Positions 5,277 through 13,416 are shown, counted from the first letter of the stretch. The stretch is DNA of 17,161 nt from JBDNJM01 sp041687755 (GCA_041687755.1 JBDNJM010000044.1:1-17161); one strand, 5' to 3'. A program made the numbers and translations. The notes: generated by a model not told the origin, from the letters alone.

Positions 5277-7501
5277 GCAGGAGCGGGCCGCGCGCGGCGA
5301 CCTGGCGCGAGCTGCTGCTTGTCGGACTGCTGGCCGCCTTGTGCGTGCTGCCGTTTCTCGGCAAGGCTGTGCACCAGGACGACTGGGCCTACCTGACAAC
5401 AGGTCAGCTGCTTGTGGAGCACGGCCCGGACGTGCTCGATCAAGTCACGATCTACAAGGGCACCGAGATCACGGTGGCCCAGGGTGTCCTGCACGGCCCG
5501 GTGTGGATGCTGGTGCTTGCGATTACGCAGCAGCTGCCGTTCGGCTCGGACGGGCTGCTGACGGCGCACCTGGCGAGCGCCCTGATGACGGTGCTGTTGG
5601 CGATGAGCGCGGCGGCGCTCGCCGCGCGACTCGGGGCTCGGCCCGTGCCGATCGGAGTGGCCGCGGCGATCTCCCCGGTCCCGATGGTGCTCGCCGGCGG
5701 GTTCATGACCGACCTGCCGATGACGGCGCTGTTCACTCTCGCCATGGCCCTGGGGGTCGCGGGCGTGCAGCGCGCGAGCACGCGCACGCTTGTGGCCGCT
5801 GGCCTTGTGGGCGTTGCCACGGCCCTGACGCGCTACCACGGTCTGGCGCTGGTGGGGCTGTTTGCCGCGCTGCCGCTTTTCGTGCGACCGTTCGACGGCC
5901 GCCGGCTCGGCTGGCGCGCGCTGCTGCCGGCCACGATCACCCTTCTCGGGACGCTCGCTGGGCTCGTGTCCCTGCTCCAGGCGACCGGGCAGTGGGACGC
6001 GCTGCGTGCGGTGAGCGAGCAGGCCAAGGCGGAGGTCGATCGGAACCTGGCGCTGCTGGCCGCCCTCGGGGCGCTGGGGCTGTCCGCACTGGCGTTCGGG
6101 CTGGTCGGCCTGGCGGACCCTAGGGGCCTAGCCCGCGCGGCGGGTCGCGACCGGTTCGGAGCTCTGCTGGGCATGCTGGGCGTGGGCGCGGGCTTGTTCG
6201 CCGCTTGGACCGGGCTCACCGCCGGACCGCCCGCTCCGACCGGCGTCAACCTGGTGGTGCACTGGGCGGCGTTCGCGGTCAGCGGGCTCGCCGTCGCGCT
6301 GGGCCTGCGGCCGTTCCTCTCGAGCCTGCCGCTGCGAGACTTCGCCGCCTGGCGGGCGCGCTACGGGGCGGCGGCGCTGCTCGGCCTGTGGTGCGGCGGG
6401 TTCCTGATCGCGGCGTGGATCACCGTCCCGTTCGGTTCGGCGCGCTACCTGCTGCCGGCGATCCCGGCGCTCTACCTTTCGGCGGGCGTGCTGTTCGCCA
6501 AGCTCGAGCGCGGGGCCCTTGCGACTTGGGTTGCGGCCGGGGTGACGATGGCGCTCGGCCTGGTGGCGGGCCTGAGCGACGCGCGCGCCGCCGAGGTCTA
6601 CCGGCTGTTCGGCCGCCAGGTGGCCGAGGAGTTCGAGGGGGGCCAACAAGCGGGCCGCGGCTGGATCTTCGGCGACATCGACTTCCGCTGGTATCTCGAA
6701 CGCGAAGCCGGGCTCGAGGTGTTGGCGACCGCGAGCGACGCCCCAGCGGACGGCGACCGCATCTACAAGTCGATGATCTGCACGGACACGGCCAGCAGCG
6801 ACGGCTCCAAGGGCAACTATCGGCTCCATCCGGGGGTCGTGCGGCGCATGGAGCTGGCGGGCGAGCGGGTGTTCGAGGACGCGTTCCCGTTCCGGGTGCA
6901 CAACAGTTACGCGCCGGCGGGGTATTACGGCGTGTCGGGTGGGCTGCTGCCGCTGGCTTTCAGCCGCGCGCCGCACGACGTAATCCAGGTGTGGCAGATC
7001 GGCGATGAGAACCGCTTCCTGGCGGGGCTGGACGCGGCGCGGGTCGAGCCGTGGCAGGGCGCCAAGGGGCAGCCGCGGGGCACGATCAAGGTGGAGCGCT
7101 TCATCGCGCGCGTGGACCAAGAGCAGCTCCTGAGCATCTCCATCCTGTTCCCCGGGAGCGTGACGTACTCCAGGGTCCCCGTGCCTTCGGGCGCGGCGCT
7201 CGAGGTCCAGGTTGCCGAGCACGAACGGCTCTCGCTGGAGGGCATCGAAGGCCCCGCGTCGATCGCACGCGTGCGGGTCAACGGCGAGCAGGTGGCCGAG
7301 CTGCGCCTAGACACCCGCCGGGGCGAGCCCCAGGGCTGGCGTCCGCTGCACGTCGATCTGTCGGCCTGGGGCGGCCAGCGCGTCGACCTGACCTTCGAAC
7401 TCGAGGCGGCCGAGCCCGGCACTCCGGACAAGCCGCCCGTGGTCTACGTGGGGTTCGCAGAGCCGCGTCTCGTTCGCGCACGCGCGGATATTGAGCGCTA
7501 G
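5273..7501 (+). CDS. GT-C fold membrane glycosyltransferase (GT39/ArnT-like) with large soluble C-terminal region
   Basis: This 742-residue protein starts inside the stop of the glycosyltransferase before it (ATGA). A first membrane helix (about 13-31) is followed by HQDDWAY (34-40), the acidic pair in the first outer loop that GT-C enzymes use for catalysis or metal binding. Further hydrophobic helices run to about residue 433: 95-119, 124-145, 149-165, 172-205, 215-235, 258-282, 297-313, 327-347, 364-383, 392-409 and 415-433. Family members take a sugar from a polyprenyl-phosphate carrier and attach it to lipid, glycan or protein on the outer face. The last 300 residues are soluble. Residues about 630-742 look like a beta-sandwich (RVRVNGEQVAELRL, PLHVDLSAWGGQRVDL, VYVGFAEPRL). 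Acceptor and sugar are unknown. Confidence 0.82.
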   Translation: MSRSGPRAATWRELLLVGLLAALCVLPFLGKAVHQDDWAYLTTGQLLVEHGPDVLDQVTIYKGTEITVAQGVLHGPVWMLVLAITQQLPFGSDGLLTAHLASALMTVLLAMSAAALAARLGARPVPIGVAAAISPVPMVLAGGFMTDLPMTALFTLAMALGVAGVQRASTRTLVAAGLVGVATALTRYHGLALVGLFAALPLFVRPFDGRRLGWRALLPATITLLGTLAGLVSLLQATGQWDALRAVSEQAKAEVDRNLALLAALGALGLSALAFGLVGLADPRGLARAAGRDRFGALLGMLGVGAGLFAAWTGLTAGPPAPTGVNLVVHWAAFAVSGLAVALGLRPFLSSLPLRDFAAWRARYGAAALLGLWCGGFLIAAWITVPFGSARYLLPAIPALYLSAGVLFAKLERGALATWVAAGVTMALGLVAGLSDARAAEVYRLFGRQVAEEFEGGQQAGRGWIFGDIDFRWYLEREAGLEVLATASDAPADGDRIYKSMICTDTASSDGSKGNYRLHPGVVRRMELAGERVFEDAFPFRVHNSYAPAGYYGVSGGLLPLAFSRAPHDVIQVWQIGDENRFLAGLDAARVEPWQGAKGQPRGTIKVERFIARVDQEQLLSISILFPGSVTYSRVPVPSGAALEVQVAEHERLSLEGIEGPASIARVRVNGEQVAELRLDTRRGEPQGWRPLHVDLSAWGGQRVDLTFELEAAEPGTPDKPPVVYVGFAEPRLVRARADIER

Positions 7502-7619
7502 GTCGAGTGCCAGCGGGTCGTGCGCTAGGCTAGGGACCTGCGTCCCGGGACGCCGACCCGCGCCGGGGCATCGAACGTCCGCCGCGGTGTTTTCAGGCGC
7601 CCGCACAGCAGCAGCCCCC

Positions 7620-9146
7620 ATGGTCACCGGAATCGAACTCAACTCGCGCCCTGCGGGCTGGCGCGCCGCGCTCGCCGGGCTGTGGGCGACCTGCGGCAAG
7701 CTGTTGCTCGCCTGCGCTACCTGCACACTCGTTTGCGCCAGCTGCGCGCCCGCGAAGCCCCCGAACGTCCTGCTGTTGGTTTCGGACACCCTGCGAGCCG
7801 ACTATCTGCAGGCCTACGGCAACGATCGGCCCACCTCGCCGATTCTGAACTCGCTCGCCGCGCGCGGAACGCTGTTCGAGCGCGCGTACGCCCCGGCACC
7901 GTGGACGCTGCCGTCGATGGCGATGTTGATGACCGGCCGGCTGCGCTCCGACAATTCTGGCGATCTGGGGCTCGACGCGCCCTCGCTGGCGGAGCGTCTT
8001 CGCGCTCAAGGCTACGAGACCTTCGGGGTCTCGGCGAACCCGCTGCTGTTCGAGAAGAAGGGCTGGGCCCGGGGCTTTGGCGACTGGATGGTGCGCGGGC
8101 AGACGCCCGAGCTTTCGGGCACGGAGATGTTCTCGGCGGAGCGGCTCGCGAATCGCTCGATCAAGCGTTTGCAGCAGTGGGTCAACCAGGGCCCCGAGCG
8201 CGGTCCGTTCTTCCTGTTCTCGTTCTTCTTCGATCCCCACGACCCCTACGAGCCGAGCGGCGAGCTGGTGTTCGAACCGCGGCTGAGCGCGGCCCGGCGC
8301 GGTCTACTGGAGAGCGCGCTGCCGGCGGACCAGCGCGCGCTTTTGACGGACGAGGTCTACGCGGAGATCGAGCAGCTCAAGGCGAACTACGAGACCGAGA
8401 TCCTCGAGATGGATCGGGCCATCGGCCGCATGCTGGGCCGCATCCGGCAGCTGGGCGAGCTGGAAAACACGGTAATCGCGTTCACGGCGGACCACGGAGA
8501 AGGGCTCTGGCAGCGTGCGCGCCCGGCCGACGAGCCGCCCAAGGACCGGGCGTTCTTTCCGCCGCTGTACTACGGGCACGGACTCACCCTGCACGAGGAG
8601 CAAGTGCACGTGCCGCTCATCCTGGCGGGGCCAGGCGTGCCGAAAGGCGTGCGCCACGACGGGCCGGTTTCGCTGATCGACGTCGTGCCCACGCTCCTGG
8701 GGCTGACGGGCGCGCCCGTGCTGGAGGACCTGCACGGGCTCAATCTGCTCGACTTTTCCGGCCTGGCGCGGCGCGGCGAGCTGGCGGCGTTCAACCTGCG
8801 CGGCTCAAGCCTCCGGGTGGACGGGCGCTACAAGCTGCACGTGCCGCGCGAGCACGTGGCGGCGGCCACCGGGGCCGAGCCCCAGCTCTTCGATCTGGAG
8901 CGCGACCCGCGCGAGCTCGAGCCGATCGACGACCCCGAGCGCATCGCGGCGATGTTGGAGCGCCTCGCGGTCTTCCACGAGCTGGGCGTGCGCACCGACA
9001 GCAACAGCAACAGCGCCATCTCGAAGCGCCTGCTCGAGGAGCTGGGCTACACAGAGTCCGAGACCTCGGCGCTGGGCGGGAATTTCGGCGCGAGCGAGAG
9101 CGAGGCCGACGGGTCCGCACCTGAGAGCGAGGATCCCCGCCGATGA
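7620..9146 (+). CDS. Sulfatase/alkaline-phosphatase superfamily hydrolase, Thr in place of formylglycine Cys; probable exported lipoprotein
   Basis: I start this 508-residue protein at ATG 7620. A Cys-rich hydrophobic export segment (about 18-42, ending LVCASC) then precedes the enzyme domain. The enzyme domain has metal-site D56 in LLLVSDTLRADYL, the nucleophile loop APWTLPSMAMLMTGR (93-107), FDPHDPY (204-210), ADHGEG (290-295) and GHGLTLHEEQVHVPLI (319-334). Compared with the sulfatase signature CxPSR, the nucleophile position is T96 and the arginine is M100. The formylglycine-forming modification therefore cannot occur, and phosphomonoester, phosphodiester or phosphoglycolipid chemistry is at least as likely as sulfate hydrolysis. 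The frame is open upstream to a TTG at 7491 overlapping the previous stop, but that part lacks domain character, and no ribosome binding site decides between starts. The C-terminal tail from about 460 is Ser/Asn/Glu-rich. The gene overlaps the metallophosphoesterase by ATGA. Confidence 0.87.
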   Translation: MVTGIELNSRPAGWRAALAGLWATCGKLLLACATCTLVCASCAPAKPPNVLLLVSDTLRADYLQAYGNDRPTSPILNSLAARGTLFERAYAPAPWTLPSMAMLMTGRLRSDNSGDLGLDAPSLAERLRAQGYETFGVSANPLLFEKKGWARGFGDWMVRGQTPELSGTEMFSAERLANRSIKRLQQWVNQGPERGPFFLFSFFFDPHDPYEPSGELVFEPRLSAARRGLLESALPADQRALLTDEVYAEIEQLKANYETEILEMDRAIGRMLGRIRQLGELENTVIAFTADHGEGLWQRARPADEPPKDRAFFPPLYYGHGLTLHEEQVHVPLILAGPGVPKGVRHDGPVSLIDVVPTLLGLTGAPVLEDLHGLNLLDFSGLARRGELAAFNLRGSSLRVDGRYKLHVPREHVAAATGAEPQLFDLERDPRELEPIDDPERIAAMLERLAVFHELGVRTDSNSNSAISKRLLEELGYTESETSALGGNFGASESEADGSAPESEDPRR

Positions 9147-10027
9147 ACGTCGAGCTAAAGCGCGCTCCGCGCCGCTACAGCGGGCTGCGGCTGCAGGCCT
9201 TCAAGGGCATCGAGTGGGTCTCTGCGGCCCTGGGCGGCCGGGCGTTTTATCGCGCGACCCAGCTCTCCGCGCGACGGCTCCGCGTGCGCCGCATCGACCT
9301 GCCCGCGCGCGGTGCAGCCGCCGGATTCGAGGGGCTGAGGCTGTGCCAGCTGACGGACTTTCACGCGGGCCCGTTCCTTGGCCGCGGCGATCTGAAGCCG
9401 CTCGTCGCCAAGGTCAACGCTCTCAAGCCGGATCTGGTGCTTTTGACCGGCGACTTCATCACGCGCTGTGCGGAGGAGGCCTTCGAGCTGGCGGACGATT
9501 TGGCCCTGCTGAAGCCGCGCCTCGGCTGCTTCGCGGTGTTCGGCAACCACGACTACCGGGAGCGGCGCGAGGGGGAGATCGAGGAGCGCCTGCTTGCGGC
9601 TGCGAACGTGCGCTTCCTGCGCAATTCAGGCGCACGCGTCGAGTGGCGGTCGGGGCGCATGCTGCACCTGACGGGGGTCGAGGACGTCGAGGAAGGCAAA
9701 GTCTGCGATCTGGAGGCCGCGCGAGCGGAGCTCCGCGACGGAGATCTGGAGCTCAGCCTGGTGCACAACCCGCTCGGCGCGCCCGCGATGGTCGGTCCCC
9801 AGACGCTGGCCGTGTTCTCCGGCCATACGCACGGTCATCAGGTCAACTTGCCCTGGGTGCGGCGCCTGGGGCCGGATCATCCCGGCGCGGTGCGCGAGCA
9901 CGACGGCGCCTACTTGATCTGCTCCTGCGGCATCGGCGCGCTCGGGATCCCGCTGCGGATTCGAGCGCGGGCCGAGGTGCTGTTCGTGGCGGTCGGTGCG
10001 GCGCCTGTGCACGAGGTGGCGGCTTGA
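9143..10027 (+). CDS. Calcineurin-like metallophosphoesterase (YkuE/LpxG-like)
   Basis: This 294-residue protein carries the complete two-metal phosphoesterase set in order: D72-x-H74 (LTDFHAG), GD104 (LTGDFI), GNHD (N135-H136-D137), H208 (LVHNP), and H228/H230 in SGHTHGHQ. This subgroup includes membrane-associated enzymes that cut phosphodiester or pyrophosphate bonds in envelope lipids such as UDP-2,3-diacylglucosamine, as well as broad phosphodiesterases. The N-terminal region (1-60) is basic and amphipathic and could lie against the membrane; no clear signal peptide or spanning helix is seen. It overlaps the sulfatase-superfamily gene by ATGA and the next gene by TTGA, so it is translated with them. 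Position among glycosyltransferases and another phospho/sulfohydrolase points to envelope glycolipid work, which is an inference. Confidence 0.9.
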   Translation: MNVELKRAPRRYSGLRLQAFKGIEWVSAALGGRAFYRATQLSARRLRVRRIDLPARGAAAGFEGLRLCQLTDFHAGPFLGRGDLKPLVAKVNALKPDLVLLTGDFITRCAEEAFELADDLALLKPRLGCFAVFGNHDYRERREGEIEERLLAAANVRFLRNSGARVEWRSGRMLHLTGVEDVEEGKVCDLEAARAELRDGDLELSLVHNPLGAPAMVGPQTLAVFSGHTHGHQVNLPWVRRLGPDHPGAVREHDGAYLICSCGIGALGIPLRIRARAEVLFVAVGAAPVHEVAA

Positions 10028-10914
10028 GGGCTCGGCTCGCGCTGCACCAGGGCGTCCTGTTCCTCGCCACGACAGGCGCTACCGGTCGCTTGCGGCTGTT
10101 CGACCTCGACGGTCGACGGTTGGAGGGCGGCTTCGAGTTCGCGTCGCTCGATCCGGCTTCACCGCTGCGCGCCGGGGGGTTCGCCGTCGACGAAGACCGC
10201 CGCATTTGGCTCGCCGACGAGGGGTCCGCGGCGGTGCGCTGCTTCAACGTGTTCGGCGTCGAGACCCACCGATTCGGTCCTCCGACGCCTGAGGGCGCGT
10301 CGCGCGTCGCCAAGCTCGCGTACCCCGACAGCTCTGGTGTCATCGGCCGGCCGGCCGCGATCGCGGTGCAGGGCAGCGCGGACGACCTGCAGCTGCTGGT
10401 GGGCAGCTCGGGACCGCGCCGCCACGGGCTGCAGCTGTTCGGCCCCGGGGGCGAACTCCTGCGCTCGCTGCGCCCGCGGGGCGACAGCCACGGCAGCTTT
10501 GCCGGCGTCTCGGCCGTTGCGCTCTCCGGGGAGCTCGCTTTCGCGGTTGAGGCTTACGCGTCGCGCGTGCAGGTCTTTCGGCGGCTTGAACACCTGTTCA
10601 GCTTCGACCCGCAGCTCGTCGATGGCGAGACGCTCCAGGTCCTGGCACCGGTGGGGGACGGGCGCTTGCTCGCGGCGATTTCGGGCCCGGCTTCGCGCGT
10701 CGTGATGCTGGACTCGGGCGGCGTGTCGCTGGGCTCGGTCGCCGGCGCGGACGCGCGGGAGGGCGAACTCGACGAGCCTACCGGCGTCGTTGTGGACTGG
10801 ACCGGCGAGGACCGCACGAGCCGCGTCTGCATCGTGGACGCCGGTGGAGAACGCGTGCAGGTGTTCAGCCTGGACGGGCGCTGCTTCGGCAGTTTTGAGG
10901 AGGCCCAGGCATGA
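10024..10914 (+). CDS. NHL-repeat beta-propeller protein
   Basis: This 296-residue protein is built of repeated blade-like segments, for example RIWLADEGSAAVRCFNVFG (near residues 60-78), ELAFAVEAYASRVQVFRRL and RVCIVDAGGERVQVFSLDG near the C-terminus. These fit the NHL pattern (hydrophobic strand, D/E-x-G, R-hydrophobic-x-hydrophobic-F). NHL propellers are binding scaffolds. Here one would expect binding to protein, glycan or nucleic acid, and no catalytic residues are evident. The chosen start is TTG 10024, which overlaps the TGA of the previous gene, with GAGGTG at 10013-10018 as ribosome binding site. The frame is open further upstream to 9214, but that portion is only the shadow of the metallophosphoesterase. 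No signal peptide is visible, so the protein is probably cytoplasmic unless a different start is used. It overlaps the next gene by ATGA. Confidence 0.8.
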   Translation: MRARLALHQGVLFLATTGATGRLRLFDLDGRRLEGGFEFASLDPASPLRAGGFAVDEDRRIWLADEGSAAVRCFNVFGVETHRFGPPTPEGASRVAKLAYPDSSGVIGRPAAIAVQGSADDLQLLVGSSGPRRHGLQLFGPGGELLRSLRPRGDSHGSFAGVSAVALSGELAFAVEAYASRVQVFRRLEHLFSFDPQLVDGETLQVLAPVGDGRLLAAISGPASRVVMLDSGGVSLGSVAGADAREGELDEPTGVVVDWTGEDRTSRVCIVDAGGERVQVFSLDGRCFGSFEEAQA

Positions 10915-13406
10915 TGGGCGCTCGGGTCGCTGCGGCGCTGGGCCTCGCGTTCGCGCTCGGCGTGCTCGGCTGGGTGTGGTTCGGGTCGGAATGGCTCGCT
11001 CCCGAAGACTCCGGCCGCGCGGTGCTTCAAGACGCGGAGCGCTGGGAGGCGGCGATGCCCTTTCCCGAGGAGCAGCGCGGGCCGGATGCTGGAGGGTCCG
11101 CGTCGGAGTCTGCCAACGACGCCTTGGGGCTCGCGTCGGGCCCTGCCGGCGCAGGTGACGGGCGCGAGGCGCAGCCGGGGCGTGTGGCGATCTCGAGCGC
11201 GGACTCCGCAGAGTCCATGGCGGCGGATGAGCGCGACGAGTTTGCTGGGGCAGAGACCCGGCATCTGCAGGGGCGCGTGCGGTTCAGGGATCGAACTCCG
11301 GTGGTCGGCGCGAGCGTCGAAGTGCGCCACGCCGGGCGCGCGGTCGAGGTGGAGACGGGCGCCGACGGGCGCTTCGAACTGGAGTGGTACACAGGCGTCG
11401 CCGCGCCGCTGAGCATTGCGAGCGGCCTGGCGATCGATCTGCACCTGTCCGACTGGGGCGAGGAGCAGGAGCGCGAGTTCGAGCTGGGGCGCTCGGCCCG
11501 GCTGGCCGGGCGCGTGACCCCGGCGCCGAGCGAGGCCGGCGGCCGCGTCCTGCTCCTACGGCGGTCGGACCGCCCGTCGTCCTCCTGGGAGCGGCGCACG
11601 GTGGACCTGCGCTTCGACGGGGGGTTCTTGTTCGCGGACCTGGATCCCGGAGAGTTCTCGGTGACCGCGGTGGCGCTGGACCGCGGTGCGCCGCTCGTGG
11701 CTGGCGTGGTGTTAGGTGAGGGGGAGCGGTTCGAGCTCTCGCTCCACTCGGCGGCGCTGCTCGAGCTGGAGGGCGTGACGCGCACGGCGGGCGGGCAGCC
11801 CGTGGGGGGCGTCGAGCTCGAGCTACGGCCCGACGGGCGCAATTGGCCGCGCTCCGCGGAGCAGCTATTCGAGCGGGTGGCGGTCAGCGCGCAGGACGGG
11901 ACCTTCCGGTTCGAGGCGCTGCTGCCAGGTCCGGCGCGCTTGAGTTTCCGCACGCCGCGGGGACAGACCGGGCGCGAGAAGGTGGAGGTCGGTGCCGTCG
12001 AGCACCTCGACCTGGAGGTGCCGTCCGCCGCCGGGCTGGCAGGCTTCGTCGAGTCCGCCGGGGGCCAGCCCGCGGCCGGCGTCGAGGTTGTGGTCTTAAG
12101 TGCGTCGGAGCGGGGTCTGGCGCGCCGGGCGTTCTCCGCGAACACGGGTCCCTCCCTGGCGCGCGCGCAGACGGACGCGGACGGGCGCTTCACGCTGCCC
12201 GACCTGGCCGAGGGCGAGCCGCTGCTGGTGCTGGCCAGGGGGTCCGTCGCGGCGCTGGCCGGGGTGCGCGTGGACTCGCTAGCCGAGGGCGAGGTGCGCG
12301 AGCTGGCCGACGTCTTGGGGTTGAGCGAGGGCCGCTCGTTGGCGGGCCGGGTGACCAGCTCCGGCGGGGATGGCGAGGGCGACGCCGGGCTGCTCGCGGC
12401 GCTGGATCTATACGCCAGGGTGGCCGGGATCGAGGTCGAGTGCATTTGCGCGGAGACCGAAGCGGACGGTCGCTTCGAGTTCGCCGAGCTGCCGGACTTC
12501 GAGTTGCGCGTGCGGGTCGCGGCCGACGGGCACCTGGGTCAAAAGGTGAGCGTCGCCGGGCCGGGCGGGGAGGAGCTGATCGTGGAGCTCGATCCGGAGC
12601 TCTACCTCTCTGGGCGCGTCGTGCTCGAGGACGGCGCGGCGCCGCGCAGGGCCGCGGTCGTGCTGCGCGAGGGGGGCGGAGGCTCCAACGTCCGCGTGGT
12701 GTCCACGGACGCGTTCGGCAACTTCGAGATGGAGCGTCTCAAGCCTGGGGAGTACGAGCTGGACGTCTCGGGTGAAGATCTCGTTCTGACGCGCCGGGCG
12801 GCGCTGTCGGTCGTGCTCGACGAACCGCGCACGACCGGAGTGCTGCTGGAGGTCGAGCGGCTTTCGCGCGAGGCTCCCGCGAGCTTCGTGGGCGAGGTCT
12901 GGTCGCGCACGGCGGAGCGGCTCGAAGGACTCAAGGTGAGCGGCGTCGGTCGAGAGTCGATCGTCAGCAGCGACGGCCGGCTGTTCGAGGTCTCGGGCGT
13001 ACCGCCCGGCAGCTACAGGCTGCGGCTGTCGGCCGACGGGCACGGCGCGGTCGAGCTGGGCCGTTTCGAGCCGGCCTCGGGGCAGCGCATCGACCTAGGC
13101 GCCGTCGAACTGCGTGCGGGGGGCCGGGTGGAGGTCGCGGTCGAGACGCGCGGGAAGGCGGGGAAGCGCTTCCATCCGCGAGTGCGCCTGACGCCTTGCG
13201 GCGAGGCGGCGGGCGGTCCCGGCGAGGGCGTCGTCAACGTCGATTTCGAGCGCGGCGAGGACGGCGTTTGGTTCAGCGAGTCCGTCCTGCCCGGCCGCTG
13301 GCGGCTGCGCGTGGACGAGGAGGGCTGGAACTCGCACCGCGAGGCGGTCGAGGTGCGGGCCGAGGGCGGGGAACGCTTCGCGGTCACGCTGAGCAAGTCA
13401 CGCTGA
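10911..13406 (+). CDS. Membrane-anchored protein with about eight carboxypeptidase-regulatory-like (CarboxypepD_reg) beta-sandwich repeats
   Basis: This 831-residue protein has an N-terminal hydrophobic segment (about 5-24) that acts as a signal anchor, then an acidic Ala/Glu/Ser-rich spacer (30-115). About eight Ig-like units follow, starting near 118, 197, 285, 375, 477, 566, 658 and 738. The diagnostic pattern recurs: GRV...G.PV.GA.V in the first half and DGRF.L..L..G.Y.L.V in the second, for example ADGRFELEWYTG (151-162), TDADGRFTLPDLAEG (421-435) and KPGEYELDVS (611-620). Such domains are non-catalytic and typically extend surface proteins or bind carbohydrate or protein. It is the last gene of the overlapping cluster (ATGA with the NHL gene; a second ATG at 10914 is possible). 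The stop codon lies inside a 14-bp tandem repeat, so the last residues (VTLSKSR) may have been changed by repeat slippage. Confidence 0.8.
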   Translation: MMGARVAAALGLAFALGVLGWVWFGSEWLAPEDSGRAVLQDAERWEAAMPFPEEQRGPDAGGSASESANDALGLASGPAGAGDGREAQPGRVAISSADSAESMAADERDEFAGAETRHLQGRVRFRDRTPVVGASVEVRHAGRAVEVETGADGRFELEWYTGVAAPLSIASGLAIDLHLSDWGEEQEREFELGRSARLAGRVTPAPSEAGGRVLLLRRSDRPSSSWERRTVDLRFDGGFLFADLDPGEFSVTAVALDRGAPLVAGVVLGEGERFELSLHSAALLELEGVTRTAGGQPVGGVELELRPDGRNWPRSAEQLFERVAVSAQDGTFRFEALLPGPARLSFRTPRGQTGREKVEVGAVEHLDLEVPSAAGLAGFVESAGGQPAAGVEVVVLSASERGLARRAFSANTGPSLARAQTDADGRFTLPDLAEGEPLLVLARGSVAALAGVRVDSLAEGEVRELADVLGLSEGRSLAGRVTSSGGDGEGDAGLLAALDLYARVAGIEVECICAETEADGRFEFAELPDFELRVRVAADGHLGQKVSVAGPGGEELIVELDPELYLSGRVVLEDGAAPRRAAVVLREGGGGSNVRVVSTDAFGNFEMERLKPGEYELDVSGEDLVLTRRAALSVVLDEPRTTGVLLEVERLSREAPASFVGEVWSRTAERLEGLKVSGVGRESIVSSDGRLFEVSGVPPGSYRLRLSADGHGAVELGRFEPASGQRIDLGAVELRAGGRVEVAVETRGKAGKRFHPRVRLTPCGEAAGGPGEGVVNVDFERGEDGVWFSESVLPGRWRLRVDEEGWNSHREAVEVRAEGGERFAVTLSKSR

Positions 13407-13410
13407 GCAA
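13383..13410 (+). repeat. 14-bp tandem repeat across the stop codon
   Basis: GTCACGCTGAGCAA occurs twice in direct succession (13383-13396 and 13397-13410), followed by a decayed start of a third unit (GTCACGCCGAG). Because 14 is not a multiple of three, the unit is read in two frames: first as VTLSK, then as the SR-stop that ends the beta-sandwich-repeat protein. Confidence 0.9.
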
Positions 13411-13416
13411 GTCACG

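Noticed and set aside
6128..7222. Minus-strand open frame (364 codons) opposite the GT-C gene
   Set aside because: Composition is shadow-like (Arg/Gly/Gln/Pro-rich), and the real gene on the plus strand is continuous and coupled to its neighbour.
7540..7553. 14-bp palindrome GCGTCCCGGGACGC between the GT-C and sulfatase-fold genes
   Set aside because: It could be an operator, but short G+C palindromes are expected by chance at this base composition and there is no second copy in the window.
7491..7619. Longer N-terminus for the sulfatase-superfamily gene from TTG 7491
   Set aside because: The added 43 residues have no export or domain features, and the hydrophobic export segment sits properly near the N-terminus only when translation starts at 7620. 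Some doubt remains because no ribosome binding site supports 7620.
9214..10023. Upstream part of a 566-codon open frame preceding the NHL gene
   Set aside because: It overlaps the metallophosphoesterase in another frame, is Arg/Ala/Gly-rich shadow sequence, and a TTG with a good ribosome binding site exists at 10024.
11027..12445. Long minus-strand open frame (472 codons) opposite the repeat-domain gene
   Set aside because: Ser/Pro/Arg/Thr-rich composition is typical of the antisense of a high-G+C gene; the plus strand has clear repeated domains.
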